From: Tetrapyrgos nigripes | Lineage: Eukaryota; Basidiomycota; Agaricomycetes; Agaricales; Campanellaceae | Length of the DNA stretch: 64,000 nt | Assembly: GCA_013368315.1 (NCBI GenBank) | Contig: JAACJM010000023.1 | Coordinates: 372,001-436,000, forward strand | Direction of reading: 5' to 3' | Shown: positions 22,187 to 33,277 of the stretch, in pieces | How the letters are laid out: each line of letters begins with the position of its first letter | Numbering within the stretch: position 1 is the stretch's first letter | Made by a program: the position numbers and the translations under genes | The notes under the pieces: generated by a model | The model's input: only the letters and a program-made list of their open reading frames with translations | Told to the model about the DNA's origin: nothing | Database searches by the model: none

Positions 22187-24140
22187 CTACAAAAGGAACT
22201 TCACCTTGTTCAGTCCCAATTTCAGGCTCATTATCATGTACACTTGTCCCTTCTGGAACGAAATGTCCAATTCATGATAAGCTGGATGATTTAGTTTTAA
22301 CCATGTAAGTGCATTATAAACATACTTTCGGCGTACTAGCATTGGGGTTCTCTGATAATCTTTTTCAGTTGGTTTGCACGGTCCAGTAAACATAATTGCT
22401 AGTACTTCATCTAGTTCATCAGGTGGAGGAGGCAATGTGTCATAAACTTTGACAACGGGAGCATCAAAAGCTATTACATGAGAAATCATCTTTCTCATAC
22501 CTGATGAGACACGCACAAAGCAGCAATTGGTTCGGATTTTTTGAATTAACAATCTTTCTACAAAATTTAAGTATTTTAGCTCATCTGGAATTTCTCCAAG
22601 CCATAAACCTCTGGCCAAACATATTCTTGGCATTTTTCCATTTATCAGAGCTTTACGGCACTCGCTACAGGCTTTGTCACACTGTTTATCTATGACTGGT
22701 CCACTATATTCTTTGATTGTATCTGTACTAGTTTTACGCTCTAAGCGTGTCACACCCAACACTTTGAGAATATCAAGAAATCGATGAATTGATTTTAAGG
22801 ACGAGAGCTCAGTGCATGGCTTTAGCTGCCCACAAACAGCACATCCAGCCTCCTGGATTCTGTCAGGGTGGAAATCATCAGTCCAACCACGAATGACATT
22901 CAGAATGTTTTGTTGTGACACAGGCTTAGGTGGAAAAGGTTTTTCTTCTGGATGAATTGTGTGTACATTATTGATTGGTCTGAAGACAGAAATAAGTTGA
23001 GGACAAGAATCTGTGCAAGTGTGAGATTCACAATGTTTCTGAATTTGCTTTAATGTGACTTTGTTACCAATTTGGATGTTATGTGCCCTGCCTAAATGCA
23101 GAATCTGATCACGGTATAGCATTTTGTAAACAACAGCAAAAGGGATTTTAGTATATATGAGTGTATCAAATAGATTCTCTGTATCTGCAATAAATTCCTG
23201 AAATTCGAACAGAAGTGTCAATGCATTGACAATGGAAGTTTGCTTAATCATATAAGGCTGAAGATCAAGATAGCTAAATGTTTTTTTACTACCATGTCCG
23301 CCGCCTTTCATAAAGAATGTAACAAAGTCATGTTCTGGGTTTGTGGTATGATTAAACCTGAACTCAGTCTCTAAGTGCATTATTGGAATCAAGGTATGTG
23401 CTATGTCGCAGATTGTCACCACCTGCATTTGATTTATGGCAAACAGACATTTATTCCACAGGTGAGATATACAACCACAAGGCAAACTCCAGAAAATTTG
23501 GGCATAGACATGATAGTTGCCCAACCGGATCATTTCAGAGATAGCATCACAATTATCCCATACATCTGCAGGGTGCTGGCTCAAGAATGCCTTAACGAAA
23601 GCTAAGTAATCATGTCGGTACATAGTATTGCGCAGTATCGAGATTTTCACTTTCAGAACAGTTCTGCGTATATTTATCTGAATGACTGGCAGCTTTCTGT
23701 GAACTCGAAGTTGAAAATCTCTAATTTGAATAGGTGGATGAGAATAGCTTGCATGAAGTGTTTGCACCAGATTGAGACATTTGTGAGCGCAGGCTTGTAG
23801 GATATTACGGACTCTCAAATGGGTTATATATGGTCTGTAAAGTATATATCTCAAGATGAAAGACAGTTGCTTTTCTAATCGTAACCAATATGCGCGGTGA
23901 AATGCATGAGCGGTAAGTGATCGGGACATAAATGAATCAGTAGCTGGCGCAGGACTGCTTTGTTTTATGCCTTTTGCAGCAGTAGCATAGCTTGGGCTAA
24001 ACATTCTGTTGTATGAAGCAATTTGAATGTTTGTATTGATTAAAGACGACCACGTCAAATCCCGAGAGATAATGCAGTGGTCTTCTCTCAAAGCAGATGG
24101 TTCAAATTTCCAAATAAAAATATAATTTAATTTCCAGTAG
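22187..24140 (-). pseudogene. N-terminal part of Helitron polyprotein (DUF6570), frameshifted
   Basis: This 630-codon frame ends at 22187, but its sequence continues into the Rep-helicase frame with a one-base shift near 22255-22262. There LDISFQ should be followed in the next frame by PEGTSVHDNEPE, and that frame stays open into the Rep domain. The final third is the DUF6570 region usual at the N-terminus of such proteins (AGCAVCGQLKPC, SECRKALINGKMPR, MFTGPCKPTEKDYQRTP). It has Cys pairs that may bind zinc. No ATG is present at the 5' end; the frame stays open to about 24140 (YWKLNYIFIWKFEPSALRED), so an upstream exon or a lost start is likely. One indel apart, the element looks almost complete. 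Confidence 0.8.
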
Positions 24141-24182
24141 GTATAAATAAATTTCCAGTGCGGGGTATAAATAAATTTCCTA
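24118..24182. repeat. short tandem repeat, unit about 20 bp
   Basis: On the minus strand 'tggaaatttatttatacc' occurs twice and a shortened 'tggaaatta' version follows. It sits at the 5' edge of the Helitron reading frame. Confidence 0.7.
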
Positions 24183-25100
24183 GGATACTGGGTAATTTCC
24201 TCAGGGAGAACGACACATGGAGGGGAAAGAATGCACGAGCTTGGTGCATATATGAAAGGTGATGTTGAGGTAAGGATTGCATTTTGAGATGGCGGCGGTG
24301 GTTGATGTTGAGGCGAGGGTTATATTTGAGACAACGACGGCGACGGCGATGAGGATGACGGCAATGAGGGCAATGACAGTGGCGGCCGGCAGTATAGACA
24401 AGTCAATGTTGCGAGACAGAAGACACCAAGGAAGTCGGGTATCAAGATGCGAAGTACAAAACCGCCGTTGACAGAGGGTCAGGGAAACGGCGATGCGAGA
24501 GACATTGGCAGTCATTGAGTTGACATGTAGGACCAGCAGGCAAGACGTGGAGACGGAGAGCAAGGTAGAAGGGAAAAGGATGAAAAAGAGACGGGGAAAG
24601 ATCAGCTAGCGGTTCGTTATCATATGAGCAGTGCACGTACCAAAAATGATCTGACAGGAACACTGTTCTCGTATCGTCGACAGCTCTACAATTTACCTGC
24701 AGCAGTTCGGACGGAGGAACCTGGGGATGAAGCATTACCGGTGGAAGGATGTCTCGTGGGGTGAAAGCTGGCAAGGTTTTATTTATTCGGATGACGTGGC
24801 AGACAGCGGATACAGCGGAGACACAACGTACCGTGAAAGGACAAGAAAAGCTGACGCAAACAGAGCAGATGACCGAGCCAGATGAAAGCAGCAAATAACG
24901 ACGTTGTTATCATCTTCATGGATGAGCAGCGAGGACTATGGATGAAGGATGATCGATGATGGGCGTTGCAAAGCAAGTGCGTTACAGCAACATTACAGAC
25001 CACCGCTTTCCGGCAACAGCCGGTGACCGGTTACGGTGATCAAATGACACCGGAAACCGGTAGACCTATTCAGCACAGCCACCCGCGCGAGCGTCATGTT
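24183..25100 (-). other. 5' non-coding region of the Helentron
   Basis: About 0.9 kb between the 5' terminus and the coding frame. It contains GACGGCGAC/ATGACGG low-complexity near 24320-24390 and a 'ccggaaaccggt'-rich stretch at 25010-25065. It presumably holds the promoter and leader. No convincing separate gene is visible. Confidence 0.5.
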
Positions 25101-25253
25101 ATAAGAACGAGACCCTAAAGGGCCTCGTAATCGTCTGAGGTCTTGCACTTACACTAGCATCTACAGATTTGCAGTCAGACTTGCTAAAAGTGCCAGGATC
25201 TCAAGACTATTCATTCCTATTCACCCAATACTATCATTATCTCACCATCCGTT

Positions 25254-25728
25254 ATGTCCAACCCCATCTCGAACGCTCCATCGTTACCTGACGACTATCC
25301 CCTCAAGAGTGTAGAGAGCTGGTTACAATTCAGGGCAAAGGTCTTCTTGATTACCTCACCGGAACAATCCCTTAGCCCAGTACCACTCAAGCTACGCAGC
25401 TGCTTTCCCAGGCTGCCACCTCACTCATGTCAGCCACCCCATCCCTCAAGGAATGGCTTCGTGAAGGGCATGTCTCTGCTCTTATTTACCAGAACATTGT
25501 TGATCCTGATGCCCACAATGTTCGACCCGACCAGCCAGCTGCAGAAATGTGGCAAAATCTCAAGAGCAAGTTTGAGGTCACTGTCAGGTGTATAAGAATC
25601 TGGCTATGAAGAAGTTAGAGAGGACAGATGACAGAGACTTCTCGGAGCATCTGAACATGTTGACGAAGCTTCAGAATATTGTGTCGACAGGGATTCCCCA
25701 TGGTTTGGGCCATATCTCTTTACTGGGG
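25254..25728 (+). pseudogene. Ty1/Copia gag fragment
   Basis: ATG 25254 opens MSNPISNAPSLPDDYPLKSV, the usual start of fungal Copia Gag. It continues with ESWLQFRAKV, then after a frame change SATPSLKEWLREGHVSALIYQNI and QPAAEMWQNLKSKFEV, then after another frame change KKLERTDDRDFSEHLNMLTKLQNIVSTGIPHGLG. Frameshifts near 25345 and 25590 make it non-functional. The right end is cut by the Helentron-like insertion at 25723 and pol is absent. The ~120 bases before the ATG resemble an element leader and directly abut the 5' end of the big Helentron, which therefore seems to have landed in this Copia leader. Confidence 0.7.
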
Positions 25729-26147
25729 TAAAAAGCCATCGCTTCGCGTGGCAAGCTAGGAGGCCTGTTCAATAAAGCCAAAATTTTACTCTTATATTGA
25801 CTATGCTGCAGCTGCTGAGAGAAAGAGAGCTAAAACAACGAAAGAGGATTTGAAGACAAGAATTACGAGGTTTGTACTCGATGCGAATGCAAGCTTGAGG
25901 AGTGGAGGAATAGGGTGGTGGACATTGTCAATGCTGGCAGTGAAAACGAGAGAGTCGACACGCTGCATGACATTGTGGTTGTCGACAGAAAGGCCTCGCG
26001 TTGATCCGAGGAAGCCGTGAACAACATCATGGGTCTTTGATGGGTCTTGACCGTGATTCCAGATGAGTGCCTAATGAGCGCCAACAAACAGGGGTGGGGG
26101 TTTGAGCCCATGGAAAAGCTCTGGGAGGTCACTACGACATAAATTAA
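25723..26147 (-). mobile_element. non-autonomous Helentron-like element, 5'-truncated
   Basis: The 3' end is intact: subterminal repeat (slightly degenerate), hairpin GCCACGCGAAGCGATGGC, terminus CCCCAG at 25723. At the 5' side about 20 terminal bases are missing; the element starts at TTAATTTATGTC, directly against the 3' end of the next copy. Interior sequence is closely similar to the element at 36361-36825. Confidence 0.75.
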
Positions 26148-26454
26148 CTGGGGTAAAGGGCCATCGCTTTGCGTGGCAAGTTACGAGGCCCTTTCACATA
26201 GTCTGGTGGAGGGACCCAGGCACGGTGAGGAATGGCAGAGGAGGCAAGGAAGAAGGTGCACCCGGACGCTGCCTATGCTGCTTTGATTACACATTGGTTC
26301 GAGGATGCCATGAATGACGTCATGATGGTCGCGACCATGATTCCAGATGAGCGCTTGACGAGCGCCAACGAACAGGCGTGGGAGTTTGAACCATGGAATC
26401 CTTGGAAGGTCGCTCTGAAATGACATAAGTTAACTCAGCCTAAAGGCCTTGTAA
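26148..26454 (-). mobile_element. non-autonomous Helentron-like element, 307 bp
   Basis: 5' terminus TTACAAGGCC at 26454, subterminal GGGCCTCGTAA, hairpin, and terminus CCCCAG at 26148. It abuts the truncated copy on its left, giving a head-to-tail pair. In the antisense direction an open frame at 26232-26423 ends in MIPDERLTSANEQAWEFEP, shared with the related copies. Confidence 0.8.
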
Positions 26455-26459
26455 CTTGC

Positions 26460-27368
26460 TAAGGTTTTAGGGAGTAAATCTGTATGAATATAGCAGATAA
26501 ACAGCAAGAAAATTTGAATGTGGCTGTGCTTATCCCTATGTTTTCAAGATTTTTACACTTTCTTTACAGTAGGTATACCACTATTCTGAAGTCATATACA
26601 TGATTTTTATGGTACATAAACCTGTATATGATAACTTACATTGGTACCCGCAAATCTGAGCTGGGTCCCCGCAGATTTACATATACCGGTTGCTATCGCA
26701 GTTATTATCCGTTCGCTTTTCCCGGGGTGGGTTTTCAGTCTATCGAATAACCGTGAATTTGCGACACTGACCAGTTGCATCATCATTTGCTCCCGAATCC
26801 AGTATGAGTCCCTGTAAGTCTGAGCGTATGCCTCTCCAATTTTATATTCACCTACATTGTCACATAGTCAATTTATCTGAGATTTTTCCCTTTCCAAGCT
26901 CTACACGAATTGTCTATTTTCAACGTAAGGCTTCGCTTCTTTCCTACGTATTTGAAATATTGCCCTGACTTGTATTACCAGATTAAATGCCCAAGCAGAA
27001 TGGAATCGAGTACTTGAAGCGCGGAACACTGCTGAAAGCGTCAGTGATATTTCGTTCGCCCATTTAGATGGAGTCGCGAATATGAGTGCAAAAAGTTCCA
27101 ACGAATTTGATGTACGGGGTTCTAGGTTTTATCCGGGTTTCAGCTCATTGGAAAGTGCACTCCATAGGGTACCAAATCCATCGGGTCGTTACGATGCGCT
27201 CCAAGTCAGCTGCAAAGTTTTGGGTCACAGCGCTCGGCACACTCCATAGCCATCTCGCTACTTCCTCCTCTCCAGGACACGGACTCTATTGTAAGTCATT
27301 TCCGAAAATTAACTTTTAGCTGAGAGCTCATCAATCATCGTATCTCTCTCCCTTTTACATTTTGCATT
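26460..27368. other. no supported gene
   Basis: No repeat boundary or conserved reading frame could be identified. Short frames in several phases overlap one another and lack motifs. Confidence 0.4.
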
Positions 27369-29066
27369 ATGAAGGGGGTGTGGGCCAGCACTGAGGCGTG
27401 GCGAGTACGAGGCTGGAATGCGCTGACACGAAAGATATAAACCTGAATAGAAAACTCCTTGAACCCAGGTAAGTCCGAGAAATCATCTAGAGGTTGACGG
27501 TGGCACTGATCTAGAGGTTCTAGGCAGTAACAACCAAGAAATATCTGAAACAGAAATGAGATAGGAAGATGAGAACAATGAGAGGCTTTCTGGGAAAGAG
27601 CTGGGAGACTGGGACTTTGGACTGGATTGGCTTAGGCTAGGAAGGGTGAAGTTGGTAGTGGATAACTTGGTATATTGTGTGCTTGTAAGTACTACTAATC
27701 AGGTTTTCAGCAAATCACTCGCGAGCACTCGCAGCCACTTGCACAAGCGCCTGAAAGCTATATGAGTTCATGAGTCCGCGAGTTGGCGAGCTGAGTCAAA
27801 AATTCCACAAGTTCTTTTGACTAAACTGTACATAGGGTGTTCCTCCTTGCTATGGACCTTACACATTGACCTGAACTGAGTCTATACACTCCATTTACAT
27901 AGTCTGAAATGGTCCTTCTGTATATTATGCTTGCCATAGTCATCACTTGTGTGTTTTTCAGAAAATCCTTCAAAAGCTATATACAAAGGGCAACTACTTA
28001 CCATTTCTCAAAACACTAATTTAAATCACAAATAGGGTCTCTATATAGTGTATCAGTACCCAATCTAGGTAAATAAATGGGGGAAGCCTGAAATACTTGA
28101 GGAAAGAGCTCTGCGAGCCCCCGCAAGCCCGTGAGTAAAAACCCGCATTTGCTGATGTAGGTATTTATACAAAACGTCGTACTATGCACCGAGTTGGTAA
28201 TAGTAAAAAAATGAGGGATTTTGAGTCGAAAAATTGTAAGAGAAAGGCATATAGGAAGAAATGAGTACAAGATAGGCTGACAGAATTGGTATAAAACATG
28301 TACCAGGCGTGATACATGTATGAGTGTGGCGGGAGTCAAGAGAAATGAAAATATACTAGCGAATAAGGAATAATGAATTTGTAAAACAAATGGAAAAGAG
28401 CTGAGAAGATGTGTGGTCCATACAAAGAATAGTGATAAAAGAAAAGATAGGGGCTATGACTTATGCGTCACTTGTTCCTGATAGGTCTACATGTCTAGGC
28501 ATACAGTACCAGAAATGGTATTACAGGGCAGGAATGACAAATACACATTATTTTCTATTTGACTTCTTTACTATTTACCATTAAGAGAATACAAGTACAT
28601 GTGAAGAGACTACCAAACTACTTTGTTCATGCATTGAGTCTTCATAAACAGAATCCATAGAATCAAAAGTGGAAAAGATGAAGGGTGCGTCAGAACAGAA
28701 TTGGGCATTGAGTTGAAATATGCAGACATCTTAGAGCCAAGAATATATTCAAAAGGGAAGGAAAGAGGACTGAAACAATGAGTGCTGCAGCACCACTGCT
28801 GTGAAATAAATCATAGCTAAGCTTGCACAGAAGCAAGGTTAAAGAGGGCAATGAAGCAGAGAGGTATGAGTCAACATCATTGTAGGGGAACAGGAAGAAA
28901 GGTCCAGTTGGACATGTTGAACCCTGTATACGGTCGGAAAAGAAACGGAAACCCTGATCGGAGTGATATGCGGAAAGAAACGGATGGGAGAAATTGGGAT
29001 GTAATTGACATAGCCACCTGCGGAAACGCAGTGTAAACAACTCAGCCTCATTCTTCGGCCTCGTAA
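27369..29066 (-). mobile_element. non-autonomous Helentron-like element, 1.7 kb
   Basis: The 5' terminus is TTACGAGGCCGAAGAATGAG at 29066. Near the 3' end lie an AGCCTCGTA-type subterminal repeat, a hairpin (GCCACGCCTCAGTGCTGGC) and the terminus CCCCTTCAT at 27369, the same terminus as the autonomous element. The first ~80 bases resemble those of the element at 63437-63801. The interior shows no convincing gene. Confidence 0.75.
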
Positions 29067-30470
29067 CAGGATAGCTCCAGACACAACGTCAGCTTCCATC
29101 ATCCAGTCAATCAAACTGACCGCCATCGTATTATACAGCCGCTAGATGCGATAACGCCGCCTGAGATAAAATCAAGTTTGGCACCATCATGAATGGGTCC
29201 ATTGATGTTGAGGGCGGATGGATGAAATTGAGGTTCAGGAGCACCTGAGCTCGAAAAAAGCCGAGTCCGTCAATCGCGATGGTGGTACCCACAGGACTTT
29301 CCATTCACTTGGCATAAAAGAAGGGGCAGAGCCTCCAAGTGAGCTTTCCAACATTCCTTCATTTCCCAGACTTCTCCGTATGACGATAATCCACTGGTCT
29401 ACCGGATCTCCACGTCTTCGATATCTTCTAATTATCAAACACATATTTCTTCACCGTTATTCCTATTTATGTATGTAACACCGAACATTGTTGTACAATA
29501 GCCTAGAAACATGTATATTGGTATTAGAAAACATCTCACCTATTTTTCTGGACCTTTAACGAACCTTTAACGACCACAGTTCTAGACTCGGCAGACTTCA
29601 AATTCCCTGTCGGAGCTCAATCCGAGCGTCTGAGCCGAGTCTAATCAATTGAACTACTCATCCGACTGCGCTGGTCCCCTTGTTATTCACAGACGTTCAA
29701 AGAGATTGCAGTGGTAGGGGTATAAATACCGATGAGCAATGCTCAGTGGAAGGACGCCAAGATGGTGCTTTTTATTGCAAAAGGGACTAAGCCCGAGGCC
29801 TAGTAGGGATGCTGCTGACTAAACGAGAAACGTGAGTCGTCGTTGGGCCAGAGGTTCATGCACCGAGGCGATGGCTCATGAGGGCCAGAGCGGTACTACT
29901 GTTGTTTATTGGATACTTATACTTCGTACTTGCACCTGCCAGGCTCTCAGCCTTGTTCTGTTTTCTCAAGATCTTGTCTCCAACTTGTCTCTTTCTATAC
30001 CATGGATTCATAGATTTTTCCCTTCGCCAAGCGGTTCGAGTGACTTCCATCAAACCTTGCAGAAGAGACCGACTCGAGTCTAAGCTCAATTCGCACTGGA
30101 AATATTGAAGAGGAAAAGTGACACTTATAAAGTAAACCATCAATGAGATTTCCATCAAGGGTCATCTGGGTTAGTCTCTTAGATACTCTCAGCATTGAAA
30201 GATGCATTTACGTGTTTATTGAATGAGATAACGGATCAGGTGTGGCTCAGACCCTGCAAATGTGTACTTGCACCCACTTACACCTCCGTGTGTGTGAGTC
30301 TGAAGTGGGGAAGCCAAGGAGTATTCAGCGACGATGGCACGGTAAACAGAGGGTACTGACTAGTACTAGCATCAGTAACCAAAGTAAATCCCAAGGTAAG
30401 AAGATACCACTGTCTACATAATCAGTCCCAACCCCCTACTAGTGGCCTACTCCCTCGTTCGTCTATCTTC
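29067..30470. other. no supported gene
   Basis: Contains a hairpin-forming sequence around 29588-29645 (AGACTCGGC../..GCCGAGTCT) and scattered short frames. No LTR pair or gene was recognised. Confidence 0.4.
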
Positions 30471-30476
30471 CTCCAT

Positions 30477-31978
30477 TCACACTTCCGTATAACTAGGTGG
30501 AGTCCCCCTCTGCCCCTGTTTCATCCTAGTCGGGAGATAAGCATGAGCTATGGGAGGGGTTGGCGCTGTGGCCATCAAAGGATGGGGTGACGATGGAAAG
30601 GAATCCCTGTACGATGATACGAGTGTGTCGGATGAAGGAGCCGTCAGTCTCCGACGTGTTCGGTGCTTTCTGATGAGGAAGAAGACCACTATGGTAATCA
30701 GCGCAATGGCAACAATACCCCCAAATGTACTACCAACAATCGCCCCCACTGGTTTTGAATGATCCCCTGAAAAATCCCACAAAGGTCCTCCAGGTGAGGC
30801 ACTCGAAAATCCTCCCCGTTCCGCCGCCGTCGGAGAAGTAACCAAAAAATAATCAAACGACAAGGGCATTCCATCCGCTGTCCCATTATGTTTGACCACG
30901 AGTGTATGTTCCATCGCAGGTGATAAAGAAGAAAGATTGAAAAATTGTTGTTTGGTAAACGCTTGTCCTGACTTGACTTTTGGGAACAACTGTAAAATTT
31001 TGGGGTCCTCGTTATCGAGTTGATATGTAGCGGCATTGGAAGAGTTTCCAGAGAGGTCGCCGTACATCAGGATCTCAGTTCCTAACATATAGAAAAGGTG
31101 AGGGTAATCATCCGTATGAGTAGATGCTATCTGTAAGCGCACCATTAAACCGCACCGTCACCACAGATCCAGGAGCCGTCGTACTAAAATTCTGCCCACC
31201 TGTCTGCCACCCAGACCCAAGTTCAAAGCCATGATTTTCTTCACTGGCAATCGTCGGAGCCAACCCTGTCTCTGCATTCCCTATCTGCAACACACCTCCA
31301 TCTCCATCTCCACCAGCCATTCCACCTCCGTCAAGCAATGCAACAGGAAGAGGCTCATATACCAAATAATCCAAATAAAAAGTCGAATTATTATCCAACG
31401 AAGTGACTTTTACCACCAACTCGTGTTCCTCTGGAGCTACTAACCCCTCTTGATTCCCCTCTGAGGTGATAATACCACTAGTAATAGCAGACTCGGCCAT
31501 CCGACAAATGAGCTGATTATTCCCCAGAGTCAGCTGTCGAATAGGCCAATTGATGCCTTCTACGAGTTTCTGTTGTCCGTCGAGGAGACAATCTATTTTG
31601 ACAAAACCACCACTGCCACTGTCACTGGAATCATCATCTTCTGTGCTGAGGTTGTTGGGTATGACCAGTGTACCGTATACGAGAACTAGACCAGTACCTG
31701 CGTAATTATAAGTGGTCGCACTTGGCATTCAAATTTTCGTTGAATCGTAAGATTTAAAGTCACGACGCACCATTAAACCGAAACGAAAACTCAGACCCCA
31801 CGTCCCCACTCGCATGGAGAGTGTTATTAAACACATCACCCGCTGTACTAATCTCATCCAAACTATTCGCATACGCCGCTGGTATGGTACCCCCAGAGGC
31901 AGTCATCCATTTCCCTCTTGAATAGTTGATACAAGAGTCAGAGTCGTCTACTAGGTTCCAAACTAAAGAGTGGCTCAT
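30477..31978 (-). CDS. single-pass membrane protein with tandem lectin-like ectodomains
   Basis: Three exons (31978-31764, 31720-31143, 31081-30477) joined by GT..AG introns give 465 residues and keep the frame exactly. The first half resembles the repeated extracellular module frequent in Agaricomycetes proteins (start VWNLVDDSDSCINY; SFRFNGAS; YNYAGTGLVLVYGTL). A second copy follows from about residue 225 (FELGSGWQ, VTVRFNGTEILMYGDLSG). Both end in the 'FNG(T/A)..VYG' strand pattern of a galactose-binding-like beta-sandwich, and NxS/T sites are plentiful. A transmembrane helix (about residues 376-401) is followed by a basic stop-transfer RKHRTRRR and a ~60-residue cytosolic tail with PPSY near the end. 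There is no obvious cleavable signal peptide. Likely a cell-surface glycoprotein of unknown ligand. Confidence 0.8.
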
Positions 31979-32197
31979 GGAAGCTGACCGGTTGAAGTTT
32001 AGAAGATGGAGGGTTGACTCTTGAGACGGTGGAGATGAAGGCCGACAGAGGGAAATGACAGGTGAAAGGGACGGATTTAAATTTTTTTTAATAAGTCCTC
32101 ATATATACCAGGCATTCAAGGAACTTTGAAACATCAAGCCATATGAACCATATACAGATGCGGGCATCAGAAATCTGCGGGTACATGTGGACACTCA

Positions 32198-32749
32198 TTA
32201 CCCTTTGCTTATTATGTAGAATCCTAGTTGATTAAGCCAATCACAGGAATACTCCTCGCTTTTCACTCGTTCCTCGACCCCATCCAAAAATCCATCCAAC
32301 AAGTCATTCCACCCCGGACCAGCAAGACAACTCCACATGTAACACTGGTACTCCAAATTGAGAGCAGCCAACTGTTCGTTAGCTCCAGCGACAGTTTCCA
32401 AACTCCTTGAGCTAGCAGTGGAACAGATGGAGGGTACAGCTAGTTCTCGGCTGCACATGTTGGGGCGAGTTTGAACTTTGCCGTCTAGACGAAAGACACT
32501 TTGTAGACTGAGAGGAGTGATGAGAATGGAGGAGGGGTACTGTACACCGAAGAGAGTAACGGGGAGGGAACAGGTGTTGGTAAGATAGAGCAAGCGCGGA
32601 ACGATGCGCAAGGAGCAGAGGGCTGCAAGGTTGGCATGGTAGGTTGAGGAGGTACCATCGGAACTATGGGCATAGTCGAATGCACCTGTAAAAATGACTG
32701 AGTTAGTATATGCAGGCGCAGTGTAGGTATATGTAGAAAAAGGATACAC
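32198..32749 (-). CDS. uncharacterised ORF, 183 residues
   Basis: A single open frame ends at TAA/TGA near 32198. The C-terminal half has ordinary protein composition with several Cys and Trp (YQCYMWSCLAGPGWNDLLD). Upstream, another frame (about 32885-32755) holds STYIAQQGPQLLETVAFEEIL followed by a GTGCGT donor-like site and an acceptor at 32687, so a two-exon gene is possible, but the splice I tried leads to an early stop. No domain recognised. It lies 5' of the membrane-protein gene on the same strand. Confidence 0.3.
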   Translation of the reverse strand: MYPFSTYTYTAPAYTNSVIFTGAFDYAHSSDGTSSTYHANLAALCSLRIVPRLLYLTNTCSLPVTLFGVQYPSSILITPLSLQSVFRLDGKVQTRPNMCSRELAVPSICSTASSRSLETVAGANEQLAALNLEYQCYMWSCLAGPGWNDLLDGFLDGVEERVKSEEYSCDWLNQLGFYIISKG

Positions 32750-32919
32750 GCACCAGACTACTGTTTCAGTTTCTCTCCGGTCATTTCTTCTAAGTATCTC
32801 TTCAAAGGCGACGGTTTCTAGCAGTTGAGGTCCTTGTTGAGCAATATATGTACTTTTCCCATTGGATCTGGTCCGCTTCTAGGAGGCATTTGAGGTGGGG
32901 AAACATGATGAGCGGGACG

Positions 32920-33277
32920 AGTCGACACGCTGGCATGACGTCGTGGTTGTCGTGGTTGTCGACGTCAGCAGTTGTTGGACCTGGTCCAGACCGAGTCTAG
33001 ACATTTCGGTTGTCGGGAATGATAGAGACCGACTTAGGGGTGACCCACGTCATACAGCCCACAGCGGACGGCGATGGGTATTTGCCATCCATTTTTGTGC
33101 AACAAAGATTTGAGATTTACACCTGCGCAAAAATGGCTGGCAAATACCCATCGCCGTCCGCAGTGACAGCCGGTTGGGTGGCAACAAAAAGGGGTGGGAG
33201 ATTGAAGCCGTGGTAGTTTTTGCAACTCAATTAGAAAAGTCATGGGGTCTCGACCTAAGTTAACTCGGCCTTTAATA
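32920..33277 (-). mobile_element. Helentron-like element fragment
   Basis: Its interior matches 43703-44070 and 8200-8428. Shared words include 'gttaacttaggtc', 'gaccccatgacttttc' (minus strand) and 'gtcgacacgctggcatgacg'. The first ~12 terminal bases and the 3' hairpin are missing. A 106-bp MITE is inserted in it. Confidence 0.6.
33060..33165. mobile_element. 106-bp foldback MITE with 6-bp target duplication
   Basis: Near-perfect inverted arms of about 41 bases start CACAGCGGACGG and end CCGTCCGCAGTG, with about three mismatches and a ~24-base loop. The hexamer ACAGCC lies on both sides (33054-33059 and 33166-33171). It sits inside the Helentron-like fragment, so it is younger than that insertion. 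No coding capacity; the superfamily is uncertain (possibly hAT-like). Confidence 0.8.

Larger units (their letters stand above)
16583..25130 (-). mobile_element. autonomous Helentron-like (Helitron2-type) element, 8.5 kb
   Basis: The 5' terminus (minus strand, 25130) is TTACGAGGCCC followed by a short hairpin with AGGGTCTCGT. Near the 3' end the inverted counterpart GGGCCTCGTTA sits about 50 bases inside the terminus. It is followed by a stable hairpin (CCGCGCGAAGCGG) and the end CCCCTTCAT at 16583. A terminal 5' repeat matched by a subterminal 3' repeat plus hairpin is the asymmetric arrangement known for Helentrons. Inside lies one large reading frame for DUF6570, Rep, helicase and a cysteine protease. 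The right flank is a Ty1/Copia gag leader and the left flank lies next to the first chromovirus. Confidence 0.82.

Noticed and set aside
29585..29665. Possible tRNA on the minus strand (TAGTTCAATTG A-box-like, AGACTCGGC hairpin).
   Set aside because: No acceptor stem pairing and no acceptable B box; the hairpin alone does not make a tRNA.
32690..32890. Two-exon gene joining 32885-32755 to the 183-residue ORF.
   Set aside because: The only clear donor/acceptor pair leads to a stop after a few codons; kept only as a low-confidence ORF.
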